This document shows positions 29,205 to 36,381 of a DNA stretch of 64,000 nucleotides, piece after piece (positions within the stretch are counted from its first letter, which is position 1; each line of letters opens with the position of its first letter). The notes below the pieces were generated by a model, which worked only from the letters and a program-made list of their open reading frames with translations, searched no databases and was not told the origin of the DNA. The stretch is from assembly GCF_011297335.1 (NCBI RefSeq), contig NZ_JAAOTJ010000002.1, positions 620,001 through 684,000 of the forward strand, read 5' to 3'. The DNA is from Catellatospora methionotrophica (GTDB taxonomy: Bacteria; Actinomycetota; Actinomycetes; Mycobacteriales; Micromonosporaceae). The position numbers and the translations under genes are program-made.

Positions 29205-30230
29205 ATGAGTCAAGCCATGATCGCGGACCGTCCTCCGGCCACCCGGGGCAGCGACTTCGCGCACCTGTCGGAACGGATCAAGAAAGCCGGGCTGCTCGAC
29301 CGCCGCCCCGGCTACTACGCGCTGCGCATCGGGCTCGTCGTCGTGGCGTACGCCGGGGCGTGGGCGGCGTTCGCGCTGATCGGCGACTCGTGGTGGCAGC
29401 TGCTCGTCGCCGCCGCGCTCGCCGTGGTGTACGCCCAGGTGGCCCTGGTCGCCCACGACCTCGCGCACCGTCAGGTCTTCGCCTCGCGCAGGCCGAGCGA
29501 GATCGCCGGGCTGCTGGCCGGCAATCTCGGTATCGGCATGAGTTACGGCTGGTGGATGGACAAGCACACCCGCCACCATGCCAACCCCAACCACGAGGAC
29601 CACGATCCCGACGTATCGCCCGACATCCTGATCTGGTCCACCGACCAGGCGCGGGCCAGCCGGGGAGTGCCCCGCCTCGTCGGGCGTTACCAGGCATACC
29701 TGTTCTTCCCGCTGCTGCTGCTGGAAGGGCTGAACCTGCACGTGTCGGGTGCCCGCGCCCTGCGCCGCCGGGGGATCCGGCACCGGGCGGCGGAGATCGC
29801 GTTGTTCACCGTGCACGTGCTCGGCTATCTCGGGGTCGCCTTCGCGATGCTGCCGCCCGGCAGGGCACTGGCCTTCGTCGCGGTCCACCAGGGGCTGTTC
29901 GGCCTCTACCTGGGCTGCACGTTCGCACCCAACCACAAGGGCATGCCGATGGCCACCGACGACATGGACTACCTGCGCAAGCAGGTGATCACCTCGCGGG
30001 ACGTGACGGGCGGGCGGCTGGTCGACCTGGCGCTGGGCGGGCTCAACCACCAGATCGAGCACCACCTGTTCCCGAACATGCCCACGCCGAACCTGCGCCG
30101 GGCCAAGCCGATCGTGCGGGAGTATTGCGCCGGGATCGGGGTGCCCTATGCGGAGTCGGGCCTCGTCGCGTCGTATCGCCAGGCTCTGACGCACCTGCAC
30201 CGTGTCGGAGCGCCGCTGCGGGCACGGTAG
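29205..30230 (+). CDS. membrane fatty acid desaturase
   Basis: The 341-aa protein has the three histidine boxes of acyl-lipid/acyl-CoA desaturases: HDLAH (84-88), HTRHH (121-125) and HQIEHH (282-287), which coordinate the di-iron centre. Transmembrane helices flank them (VAYAGAWAAFALIG, FPLLLLEGLNLHV and others). Length is typical for soluble-electron-donor dependent bacterial desaturases such as DesA3/DesC-like enzymes. It would introduce a double bond into membrane acyl chains using O2 and ferredoxin. The chosen ATG has only a weak GCAGG upstream; other in-frame starts exist 25 codons upstream. A CBM2 fragment abuts its 3' end. Confidence 0.92.
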   Translation: MSQAMIADRPPATRGSDFAHLSERIKKAGLLDRRPGYYALRIGLVVVAYAGAWAAFALIGDSWWQLLVAAALAVVYAQVALVAHDLAHRQVFASRRPSEIAGLLAGNLGIGMSYGWWMDKHTRHHANPNHEDHDPDVSPDILIWSTDQARASRGVPRLVGRYQAYLFFPLLLLEGLNLHVSGARALRRRGIRHRAAEIALFTVHVLGYLGVAFAMLPPGRALAFVAVHQGLFGLYLGCTFAPNHKGMPMATDDMDYLRKQVITSRDVTGGRLVDLALGGLNHQIEHHLFPNMPTPNLRRAKPIVREYCAGIGVPYAESGLVASYRQALTHLHRVGAPLRAR

Positions 30231-30358
30231 TAGACCAGCGCCGGTGATCCGGGCGCCAGGTCGCCGTTGTAGGCGGCGTTGACCGCGGTGACGGCGGTGC
30301 CGGACCGGGTGACGGAGGCGTTCCAGGCGTTGGTGATCTTCTGGGTCGCGGGCCTGTC
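30231..30358 (-). pseudogene. fragment of a family 2 cellulose-binding module
   Basis: On the minus strand this 128-bp stretch encodes a piece matching the C-terminal half of CBM2 domains: ITNAWNASVTRSGTAVTA at 30337 downwards, then NAAYNGDLAPG. That combination of the ITNAWNA strand and the YNGxLAPG turn is diagnostic. It has no start, no catalytic partner and no stop of its own; it ends against the desaturase stop codon and the DeoR gene ends 15 bases away. It is best read as the remnant of a lost secreted cellulase or xylanase gene. Confidence 0.65.
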
Positions 30359-30373
30359 ACCGGAAGGCGCGCG

Positions 30374-31129
30374 TCACACCCGCTCCACGACGACTCCGGC
30401 CGTGGTCAGCGCGTGCACGTCCTCGTCGGACGCGTCCTCGGTGGTGACCACGACGTGCACCGCCGACACCGGTGCGACCAGGGCCAGTGCCACGCGGCTC
30501 AGTTTGGCCGGCTCGGCCACCACGATGACGCGGCGCGAGGAGCCGATCGCGGCGCGCTTGATCGCCGCGTCGGCGAGGTCGAACGCCGTCAGGCCCTGCT
30601 CGGCGGTGAGGCCGCAGCAGCCGATCACGGCGGTGTCGAACCGCAGTGCGGCCAGGGACGCCTCGGCCAGCGGGCCGATCATCGTCAGCTCGCCCGGCCG
30701 GGGCTCGCCGCCGGGCAGCAGCAGCCGCAGTTGCGGTGCGCTGGTCAGCACGTTGACCGCGTGCAACGACAGGGGCATCACGGTCAGCCGCCGACCTGTC
30801 AGCGCGTGGGCGACCTCGAGACACGTCGTGCCGCTGTCGAGTACGACCGCCTCGCCGTCGGCGATCATCTCCGACACCGCCGCGGCGATGCGGCGCTTGC
30901 CGTCGGAGCGCTCGTGCGCCCGTACCGCGAACGGGGTCTCCTCGCCGCGCAACTGCACCGTGCGCGCGCCGCCGCGGTATCGCTGCAGCGCGCCCTGCTC
31001 GGTCAGCACATCCAGATCGCGGCGGATGGTCATCTCCGACGCGCTGGTCAGCTCGGCCAGTTGGGTCACGCTGAGCTGGCCCGCCTGGCGCACCGCGTCG
31101 ATGATCTGTCGATGCCGGTCAAGACTCAC
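30374..31129 (-). CDS. DeoR/GlpR-family transcriptional regulator
   Basis: A 251-aa regulator. The N-terminal DeoR helix-turn-helix (RHRQIIDAVRQAGQLSVTQLAELTSASEMTIRRDLDVL) covers residues ~4-56. The DeoRC sugar-phosphate sensor domain follows with SGTTCLEVAHAL and the FDTAVIGCCGL motif. Members repress carbohydrate uptake operons and are released by phosphorylated sugars. The GTG start has no clear Shine-Dalgarno, so leaderless expression is possible. Divergent from an MFS gene, its likely target. Confidence 0.92.
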   Translation of the reverse strand: MSLDRHRQIIDAVRQAGQLSVTQLAELTSASEMTIRRDLDVLTEQGALQRYRGGARTVQLRGEETPFAVRAHERSDGKRRIAAAVSEMIADGEAVVLDSGTTCLEVAHALTGRRLTVMPLSLHAVNVLTSAPQLRLLLPGGEPRPGELTMIGPLAEASLAALRFDTAVIGCCGLTAEQGLTAFDLADAAIKRAAIGSSRRVIVVAEPAKLSRVALALVAPVSAVHVVVTTEDASDEDVHALTTAGVVVERV

Positions 31130-31190
31130 AGCACGTATTGAACACCACAGAACATCGAACCACCAGTTTCAAACACATGAGATGTTTGTT
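31130..31190. promoter_or_regulatory. DeoR/MFS divergent operator region
   Basis: The 61-bp gap is AT-richer than its surroundings and packed with half-sites: GAACATCGAAC near 31151, the inverted repeat AAACA-N7-TGTTT within 31171-31187, and ATGTTCG running into the MFS start. The GAACAT/ATGTTC pair is symmetric around the gap, fitting a DeoR-family operator overlapping both promoters. Confidence 0.5.
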
Positions 31191-32384
31191 ATGTTCGCTT
31201 CCATGTTAACTCCGCTGCGGGCTGCCCGGATGGCGACCTTCACCTATTTCGTGCTCAACGGGTTCGTCCTCGGCATCTGGGTCGTCCACATCCCCGCCAT
31301 CGAACAGCACCTCGGCATCACCCACGCCACCCTCGGCTGGCTGCTGCTGCTGTTCGGCGGAGGGGCCTTCCTCGGCATGCAGGTCGCCGGACCGCTCGCC
31401 GACCGCCACGGGGCCCGCCGCACCGTTCCCGTCAGCGGCGTGCTGATCAGCGCGGCCCTGATCCTGCCCGCCCTCGCGACCAGCACCTGGACCCTGGCCG
31501 TGGCGCTACTGATCTTCGGCATCGGCAACGGCTGCCTCGACGTCAGCATGAACGCCCATGCCGTCCAGGTCGAAGCCGCCTACCAGCGGCCGGTCATGTC
31601 CGCGTTCCACGCCATGTTCTCCATCGGCGGCGTGTTCGCGGCCCTGCTCGGCGCACGCACCCTCAGCTGGCAGTGGAGCACCGCCACCGTGCTCGCCGCC
31701 GTCAGCGCCACCGGGATCGCCGTCGCGCTGCTGGCAGCGCGCAGCCTGCTGCCCGCACCGCACGCCACCGCCGCGCCGGCACCTGACACCCGGACGCGTG
31801 GACCGGTGCCGCTGCGGATCTGGGCGCTGGCGTTCCTGGCGTTCATGCTCATGCTCAGCGAAGGCGTCGCGGCCGACTGGAGCGCCCTGGCGATGCGCGA
31901 CGTCCTGGACACGAGCACGGCCACCGCCGCGTTCGCCTACGGCGCCTTCGCGACGGCCATGACCACCGGCCGGTTCCTCGCCGACCGGGTCGTCGCCCGT
32001 TTCGGCCCGGTCGCCGTCGTCCGGTACGGCTGCCTCGTCGCCGCCGCGGCCCTCGTACTCATCACCCTGTCCCCGAACGTGCCCCTCACCCTCGTCGGCT
32101 GGACCCTGTTCGGCATCGGCCTGTCCGGAACGATCCCGCAACTGTTCAGCACCGCGGGCCACACCGACCCGGCCGCCGCGGCGACCAACATGTCCCGCGT
32201 CGTGGGCCTGGGCTACGTCGGCCTGCTCGCCGGACCCGCGGTGATCGGGGCGCTCACCCGCGTCATGCCGCTCAACTACACGTTCCTGCTGCCACTGCTG
32301 TTCTGCGCCGTCGCGGCGTGCACCGCCTCCATCGTCCGGCCCGAGCCCGCCCCCACTCGACCGGTGGTGGCAGCAGCCCGCTGA
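31191..32384 (+). CDS. MFS transporter (FucP/YbjJ-like sugar-type)
   Basis: A ~397-aa major facilitator with 12 predicted helices. The N-terminal half carries LLLFGGGAFLGMQVAGPLADRHGARR (motif A-like) and FGIGNGCLDVSMNAHAVQVE, which is typical of YbjJ/FucP-type transporters. The second half repeats with GRFLADRVVARFGPV. Starts at 31191 and 31203 are both possible, neither with a strong ribosome site. Probable sugar or drug efflux, controlled by the divergent DeoR regulator; substrate unknown. Confidence 0.88.
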   Translation: MFASMLTPLRAARMATFTYFVLNGFVLGIWVVHIPAIEQHLGITHATLGWLLLLFGGGAFLGMQVAGPLADRHGARRTVPVSGVLISAALILPALATSTWTLAVALLIFGIGNGCLDVSMNAHAVQVEAAYQRPVMSAFHAMFSIGGVFAALLGARTLSWQWSTATVLAAVSATGIAVALLAARSLLPAPHATAAPAPDTRTRGPVPLRIWALAFLAFMLMLSEGVAADWSALAMRDVLDTSTATAAFAYGAFATAMTTGRFLADRVVARFGPVAVVRYGCLVAAAALVLITLSPNVPLTLVGWTLFGIGLSGTIPQLFSTAGHTDPAAAATNMSRVVGLGYVGLLAGPAVIGALTRVMPLNYTFLLPLLFCAVAACTASIVRPEPAPTRPVVAAAR

Positions 32385-32442
32385 CCGCGGTACGTCGGTG
32401 GGTTGATGACAGTGGCGGCGCGACGTCGCTAGCGTCTGCCGG

Positions 32443-33609
32443 ATGCGATGGCGTCAGCTGGCCGATGTGGTGCTGGTGTCGTGGCTGCTGGCCGCCGCGC
32501 TGCTGCTGGCGGGCACCGACGTCGCCGCGGCCACCACCGGCGTGCCGATCGACGCCGCCGGGTGGGCGCTCATCCTCGCCCTCCACCTTCCGCTGTACGT
32601 GCGGACCTGGTTCCCGCTGCCGATCCTGCTCGCGGTGGCCACCGCGGCGACGGTCTACCTCACGCTCGGCTACTACCACTCGGTCGTGACGTTCGCCGTC
32701 GCGCTGGCGGTGTTCACCGTCGCCGAGACCCGGCCCCGCCGGACGTCGGTGCCCGGCGCGCTGCTGGGCTGGGCCGTGCTGCTGTACGCCCAGCGCGCGC
32801 TCGACGGCGACGAGCGCCTGTTCGGCTCCGTGGTGGTCACCTTCATCCTCCTGGTGGCGTGGGGATTCGGCGACAACTGGCGGCAACTGCGCGAACGGGG
32901 CCGGCGGCTGGCGTACCTCACCGAGCAGCTGCGCCGCGAGCAGCAGGAACGGGCCCACCAGGCGGTCTCGCAGGAACAGCGCCGGATCGCACGCGAGCTG
33001 CACGACGTCGTGGCGCACCACATGTCGGTGATCTCGGTGCAGGCCGGGCTCGGCCGGTACGTGCTGGACGCCGACCCGCAGACGGCGCGGACCGCGCTGG
33101 ACGTGATCGCGGGCACCGCGCACGAGGCGCTGAGCGAGATGCGGCGGCTGCTCGCGGTGCTGCGGGTGTCGTCGGTGGAGGCCGGCGAGCCCGCGCAGTT
33201 CGACGCCGCGCCGGGCCTGGACCGGTTGCCGCACCTGCTGGACCGGGTCCGGGCGGCGGGCGCGACCGTCACGTCGCATACCGAGGGCGAGCCGGTGACC
33301 CTGCCGCCGGGGCTGGCGCTGTGTGTGTACCGGGTCGTGCAGGAGTCCCTCACCAACGTGCTCAAACACGCGGTGCCGCCCGAGGCCGCGGTGTCGCTGA
33401 CGTGGCGCGCGCAGTCGCTGGAGGTCCGCGTCACCGACCGGGGCGCACCCCGGAGACCGGAATCACCCTCCGATGTGGTGCGCCACGGGTTGATCGGCAT
33501 GCGGGAGCGGGCGAGGATCTACGGCGGGACGCTGTCGGCCGGGCCTCGGCCGCAGGGCGGGTTCGAGGTGCGCCTCACGCTGCCGATCGGGGAACACGGC
33601 GATGGTTGA
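32443..33609 (+). CDS. NarL-type sensor histidine kinase
   Basis: A 388-aa membrane kinase. Four to five helices occupy residues ~5-150. The HisKA_3 dimerisation domain contains EQRRIARELHDVVAHHMSVI with phosphoacceptor His 187. HATPase_c extends from ~290 with NVLKHAVPP as N box and GLIGMRERARIYGGTLSAGP as the terminal motif. The gene overlaps its response regulator start by 8 bases. The pair belongs to the NarL/DesK-like class; no sensor domain outside the membrane helices is evident, so the signal is likely membrane-borne. Confidence 0.93.
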   Translation: MRWRQLADVVLVSWLLAAALLLAGTDVAAATTGVPIDAAGWALILALHLPLYVRTWFPLPILLAVATAATVYLTLGYYHSVVTFAVALAVFTVAETRPRRTSVPGALLGWAVLLYAQRALDGDERLFGSVVVTFILLVAWGFGDNWRQLRERGRRLAYLTEQLRREQQERAHQAVSQEQRRIARELHDVVAHHMSVISVQAGLGRYVLDADPQTARTALDVIAGTAHEALSEMRRLLAVLRVSSVEAGEPAQFDAAPGLDRLPHLLDRVRAAGATVTSHTEGEPVTLPPGLALCVYRVVQESLTNVLKHAVPPEAAVSLTWRAQSLEVRVTDRGAPRRPESPSDVVRHGLIGMRERARIYGGTLSAGPRPQGGFEVRLTLPIGEHGDG

Positions 33610-34270
33610 CGTCTTGGTCGTCGACGACCAGGTCCTCATCAGGGCAGGGCTGGTCGCCATGATCAAAGCCGCGCCCGGCCTGAACGCGGTGGGGGAGGCG
33701 TCCTCCGGAGAGCAGGCCGTCGAGCTGGCGGCGCGGCTGCGGCCGGACGTGATCCTGATGGACATCCGGATGCCGGGCCTGAGCGGCGTCGCGGCGACAG
33801 AGCAGATCCTGGCGGCGGCCACCCACGACCCGCCGCGCATCCTCATCCTGACCACGTTCGACCTCGACGAGTACGTGTACGCGGCGCTGCGGGCCGGGGC
33901 CAGCGGATTCATGCTGAAGGACACCAGCCCCGAACGGCTGTTCGCGGCGATCGCCGCCATCGCGGGCGGGGACATGCTGTTCACCCCGGGGGTGCTGCGC
34001 CGGCTGATCGAGGCGAACACCCGCCCCGGCCCGGCCGCGGGCGCACCCGGCCAGGACCTGGCCGCGCTGACCAGCCGGGAACAGGAGGTGCTGCGCCTGG
34101 TCGCGCGCGGGCTGTCCAACACCGACATCGCCGGCACCCTGTACGTGAGCGAGGCGACGGTGAAGACGCACCTCAACCGCCTGATGTCGAAGCTGTCGCT
34201 GTCCAGCCGGGCCCAGGCCGTCGTGGTCGCGTACGAGTCCGGGCTGGTCACCCCCGGCAGCCCCGACTGA
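33602..34270 (+). CDS. NarL/FixJ-family response regulator
   Basis: A 222-aa protein with a receiver domain (VLVVDDQVLIRAGLV at the N-terminus, phosphoacceptor Asp 54 in ILMDIRMPG, TTFDLDEYV and the K in LKDTSP) and a C-terminal LuxR-type HTH (LTSREQEVLRLVARGLSNTDIA, SEATVKTHLNRLMSKL). It is the cognate partner of the overlapping kinase gene. The adjacent secreted protein at 34423 on the same strand could be one target, but no promoter evidence supports it. Confidence 0.93.
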   Translation: MVDVLVVDDQVLIRAGLVAMIKAAPGLNAVGEASSGEQAVELAARLRPDVILMDIRMPGLSGVAATEQILAAATHDPPRILILTTFDLDEYVYAALRAGASGFMLKDTSPERLFAAIAAIAGGDMLFTPGVLRRLIEANTRPGPAAGAPGQDLAALTSREQEVLRLVARGLSNTDIAGTLYVSEATVKTHLNRLMSKLSLSSRAQAVVVAYESGLVTPGSPD

Positions 34271-34422
34271 CTACTCCGCCGGTTGGACCGCTACCGCCCT
34301 GGTGGGAGATCGGCGTCCATACCCCGGGTGCACGCGCTGGCCTGCCCCGCGCTGTGACGATGGGCAGGGGAGGTCGCGGTCATGATCTCGTGACGCGCCC
34401 GATCCCAGACCGAGAGGACGTC

Positions 34423-35352
34423 ATGAAGAAGACCACAGCGATCACGGCCGCGCTCGGCGCGGCGGCCGCGGCGATCATCGTCGCGCTCGCCGCGCCGGGT
34501 GCGGCCCACGCCGCGCCCAGCTGCAGCACCAGCACCGGCGGCTCGGTGTTCTATCCGGGCCCGTCAGCGTCGAAGGTGTACAACGACCGGTTCAGCCAGG
34601 GTTTCGACCTGCGGCTGCTGAGCACGCACGTGCCGCAGGGCATCTCCTACTTCGGCGACATGTCGGTGCACCTGACCAGCCACTGGAACCGCACGGCGGG
34701 CGGCCGGGCCCGGATCAACGCCCAGGCGTGGGACGGCGTCGACAAGGGCGAGTTCGACATCTACGAGACCCACGCCGGGGGTATCGCGGTCGCCAGCGGC
34801 TACCTGTACGTGTCCGGCGGCGGTCAGAAGATCCGCCGGTACAGCCTGACCAACGTGCGGACCGCGCTGGAGACCACCGGCGTGCCGTACCTGGCGCAGT
34901 CCGGTGAGCAGGAGACCAACGGCAACTCGTTCCTGACCGCCGGCCCCGGCGGCACGGTCTGGGCGGGCAACTTCGACGAGACCACCCAGAAGTCCATGTG
35001 GGAGTACAGCGTCAACGGCGACGGCACGCTGTCGGTCAAGAGCGGCCCGTACGCCGTGCCCCCGCGCACGCAGGGCGTGGTCGTCACCGACACGCACTTC
35101 ATCTTCAGCACGTCGTACGGCCGGACGAACCTGAGCTACATCTTCGTCGTCAAGCGCGGCTACGGAAACACCTGGGCCAACGCGACCGGCGCGTGCTTCT
35201 CGGCGCCCAGCATGACCCAGGGCCTGTCCCGGGTCGGCACGGTCGTGTACGTGAACTACGAGTCCGGTTCGGCGGAGTACACCGGTGCCCGCAACGTGGT
35301 CAACCACTCGCACAAGGCGTCGCTGCAGAGCCTGCTCGACCTGGCCCCCTGA
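34423..35352 (+). CDS. secreted protein of unknown function
   Basis: A 309-aa protein with the signal peptide MKKTTAITAALGAAAAAIIVALAAPGAAHA (cleavage after AHA). The mature protein shows repeated short strands around GGIAVASGYLYVSGG, KIRRYSLTNVRTAL and TQGVVVTDTHFIFSTSYGR, a pattern like a beta-propeller or lectin-like fold, but I recognise no family. Two cysteines (after signal and GACFSA) could form a disulphide. RBS GAGAGGA before the ATG is good. No enzymatic motif is visible. Confidence 0.8.
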   Translation: MKKTTAITAALGAAAAAIIVALAAPGAAHAAPSCSTSTGGSVFYPGPSASKVYNDRFSQGFDLRLLSTHVPQGISYFGDMSVHLTSHWNRTAGGRARINAQAWDGVDKGEFDIYETHAGGIAVASGYLYVSGGGQKIRRYSLTNVRTALETTGVPYLAQSGEQETNGNSFLTAGPGGTVWAGNFDETTQKSMWEYSVNGDGTLSVKSGPYAVPPRTQGVVVTDTHFIFSTSYGRTNLSYIFVVKRGYGNTWANATGACFSAPSMTQGLSRVGTVVYVNYESGSAEYTGARNVVNHSHKASLQSLLDLAP

Positions 35353-35360
35353 CAGCACGT

Positions 35361-35396
35361 CCGCGTGGTGCCCCATCCGCTCGGGGCACCACGCGG
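35361..35396. terminator. bidirectional terminator between convergent genes
   Basis: Perfect 14-base arms (35361-35374 with 35383-35396) and an 8-base loop in the 53-bp gap between the secreted-protein gene and the Nudix gene. Confidence 0.8.
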
Positions 35397-35405
35397 TGCG
35401 CTCGC

Positions 35406-36239
35406 CTACAACGCCCGGCCGTGGCGGGTGAGGATCTGCGACAGCACGGCCGCGGCGGTCGGGGTCAGGTCACGCTTGACGGCCTCGGCGAGGCTGACGA
35501 ACTCCGCGGCCTGACCCTCACCGACGACGATGGCGCCGGCGGGCACCACGCCGCAGCGGGCCGTATAGGCGCGCATGTCCACCCCTGACGTGCCTTCGGC
35601 GAGGTCTGGGCGCACGTCCTGCCAGAGGAGCCGCAACGGGGCGTCGACGACGAGCCCGGTCTCCTCGGCCAGTTCACGTCGGGCGGCCTGCTCGTAGTCC
35701 TCGCCCTGCTCGACATGTCCGCCGACCAGTCCCCACTGGCCCGGTTCGGCACGCGCGTTCCGATCACGGAGCTGCAGCAGTACCGCCCCGGCGGGATCGA
35801 CCAGCAGCACCACCGCGATCCGGACCGGCGGACCAGCCGGTACCGGCAGGTGAGTACCTTCGGCGCGGTGCAGCCCGGCGCGTACCCGGTGCCGGAGCAG
35901 CTCGTACTGTCCACGGCACCGGCGCGGCGCACCGGGCGGACGGGCCACGTCCACGCCGCCGGTCACGGTCTCACCCGGGTGGAACTGCTCCCGGGTGAGG
36001 TCGACCTCGGTGCCGTCGGGCAGCCGGTTCCAGTAGTGGTGCCCGCGCCGTACGCCGTCCTCGAACACCTCGCCCAGCAGCAGCTCGCCGCCGAGCAGGT
36101 CATGGACGACGAGGGCGGTGACCCCGCACTGGCCGCGACCCGGGTTGTCCGGCCGCCAGTCCGCGAGGTCCACGGGATCACAGGTGTCGGGCCCCCAGGC
36201 CTCCCGCACGATGGGCCGCAGCAGCGACAGGTTCAGCAT
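35406..36239 (-). CDS. YunG-like domain fused to Nudix hydrolase
   Basis: A 277-aa protein. Residues ~5-125 match YunG-type proteins (NPGRGQCGVTALVVHDLLGGELL, HYWNRLPDGTEVDLTREQF), a small domain of unknown function. The second half is a Nudix hydrolase with a complete Nudix box, GHVEQGEDYEQAARRELAEETGL, whose Glu residues bind Mg2+. Nudix enzymes cleave nucleoside diphosphate derivatives; the substrate here is not evident. Start at the ATG in MLNLSLLRP; the frame is open 33 codons further. The fusion suggests that YunG supplies substrate recognition or is itself part of the same repair step. Confidence 0.85.
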   Translation of the reverse strand: MLNLSLLRPIVREAWGPDTCDPVDLADWRPDNPGRGQCGVTALVVHDLLGGELLLGEVFEDGVRRGHHYWNRLPDGTEVDLTREQFHPGETVTGGVDVARPPGAPRRCRGQYELLRHRVRAGLHRAEGTHLPVPAGPPVRIAVVLLVDPAGAVLLQLRDRNARAEPGQWGLVGGHVEQGEDYEQAARRELAEETGLVVDAPLRLLWQDVRPDLAEGTSGVDMRAYTARCGVVPAGAIVVGEGQAAEFVSLAEAVKRDLTPTAAAVLSQILTRHGRAL

Positions 36240-36321
36240 CGCGACATCATGCCGCCCACGTCCGACACCGGCCGCCGGCCCCGTCGGCACCGACCCGCCC
36301 GGCCCCGGGACCTGGCATGGC

Positions 36322-36349
36322 GGCGGCCACCTGGTCACAGGTGGCCGCC
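36322..36349 (-). terminator. terminator of the VWA-domain gene
   Basis: Arms GGCGGCCACCTG and CAGGTGGCCGCC, 12 bp perfect (13 with flanking C-G), 4-base loop, 33 bases beyond the stop of the gene at 36382. Confidence 0.8.
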
Positions 36350-36381
36350 GTGAGTGTCGGTCGGTTGTTCGCTGCGGAGTA

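Noticed and set aside
30279-31190. 300-codon upstream extension of the MFS gene
   Set aside because: It runs antisense through the DeoR gene; MFS homology starts at about 31203.
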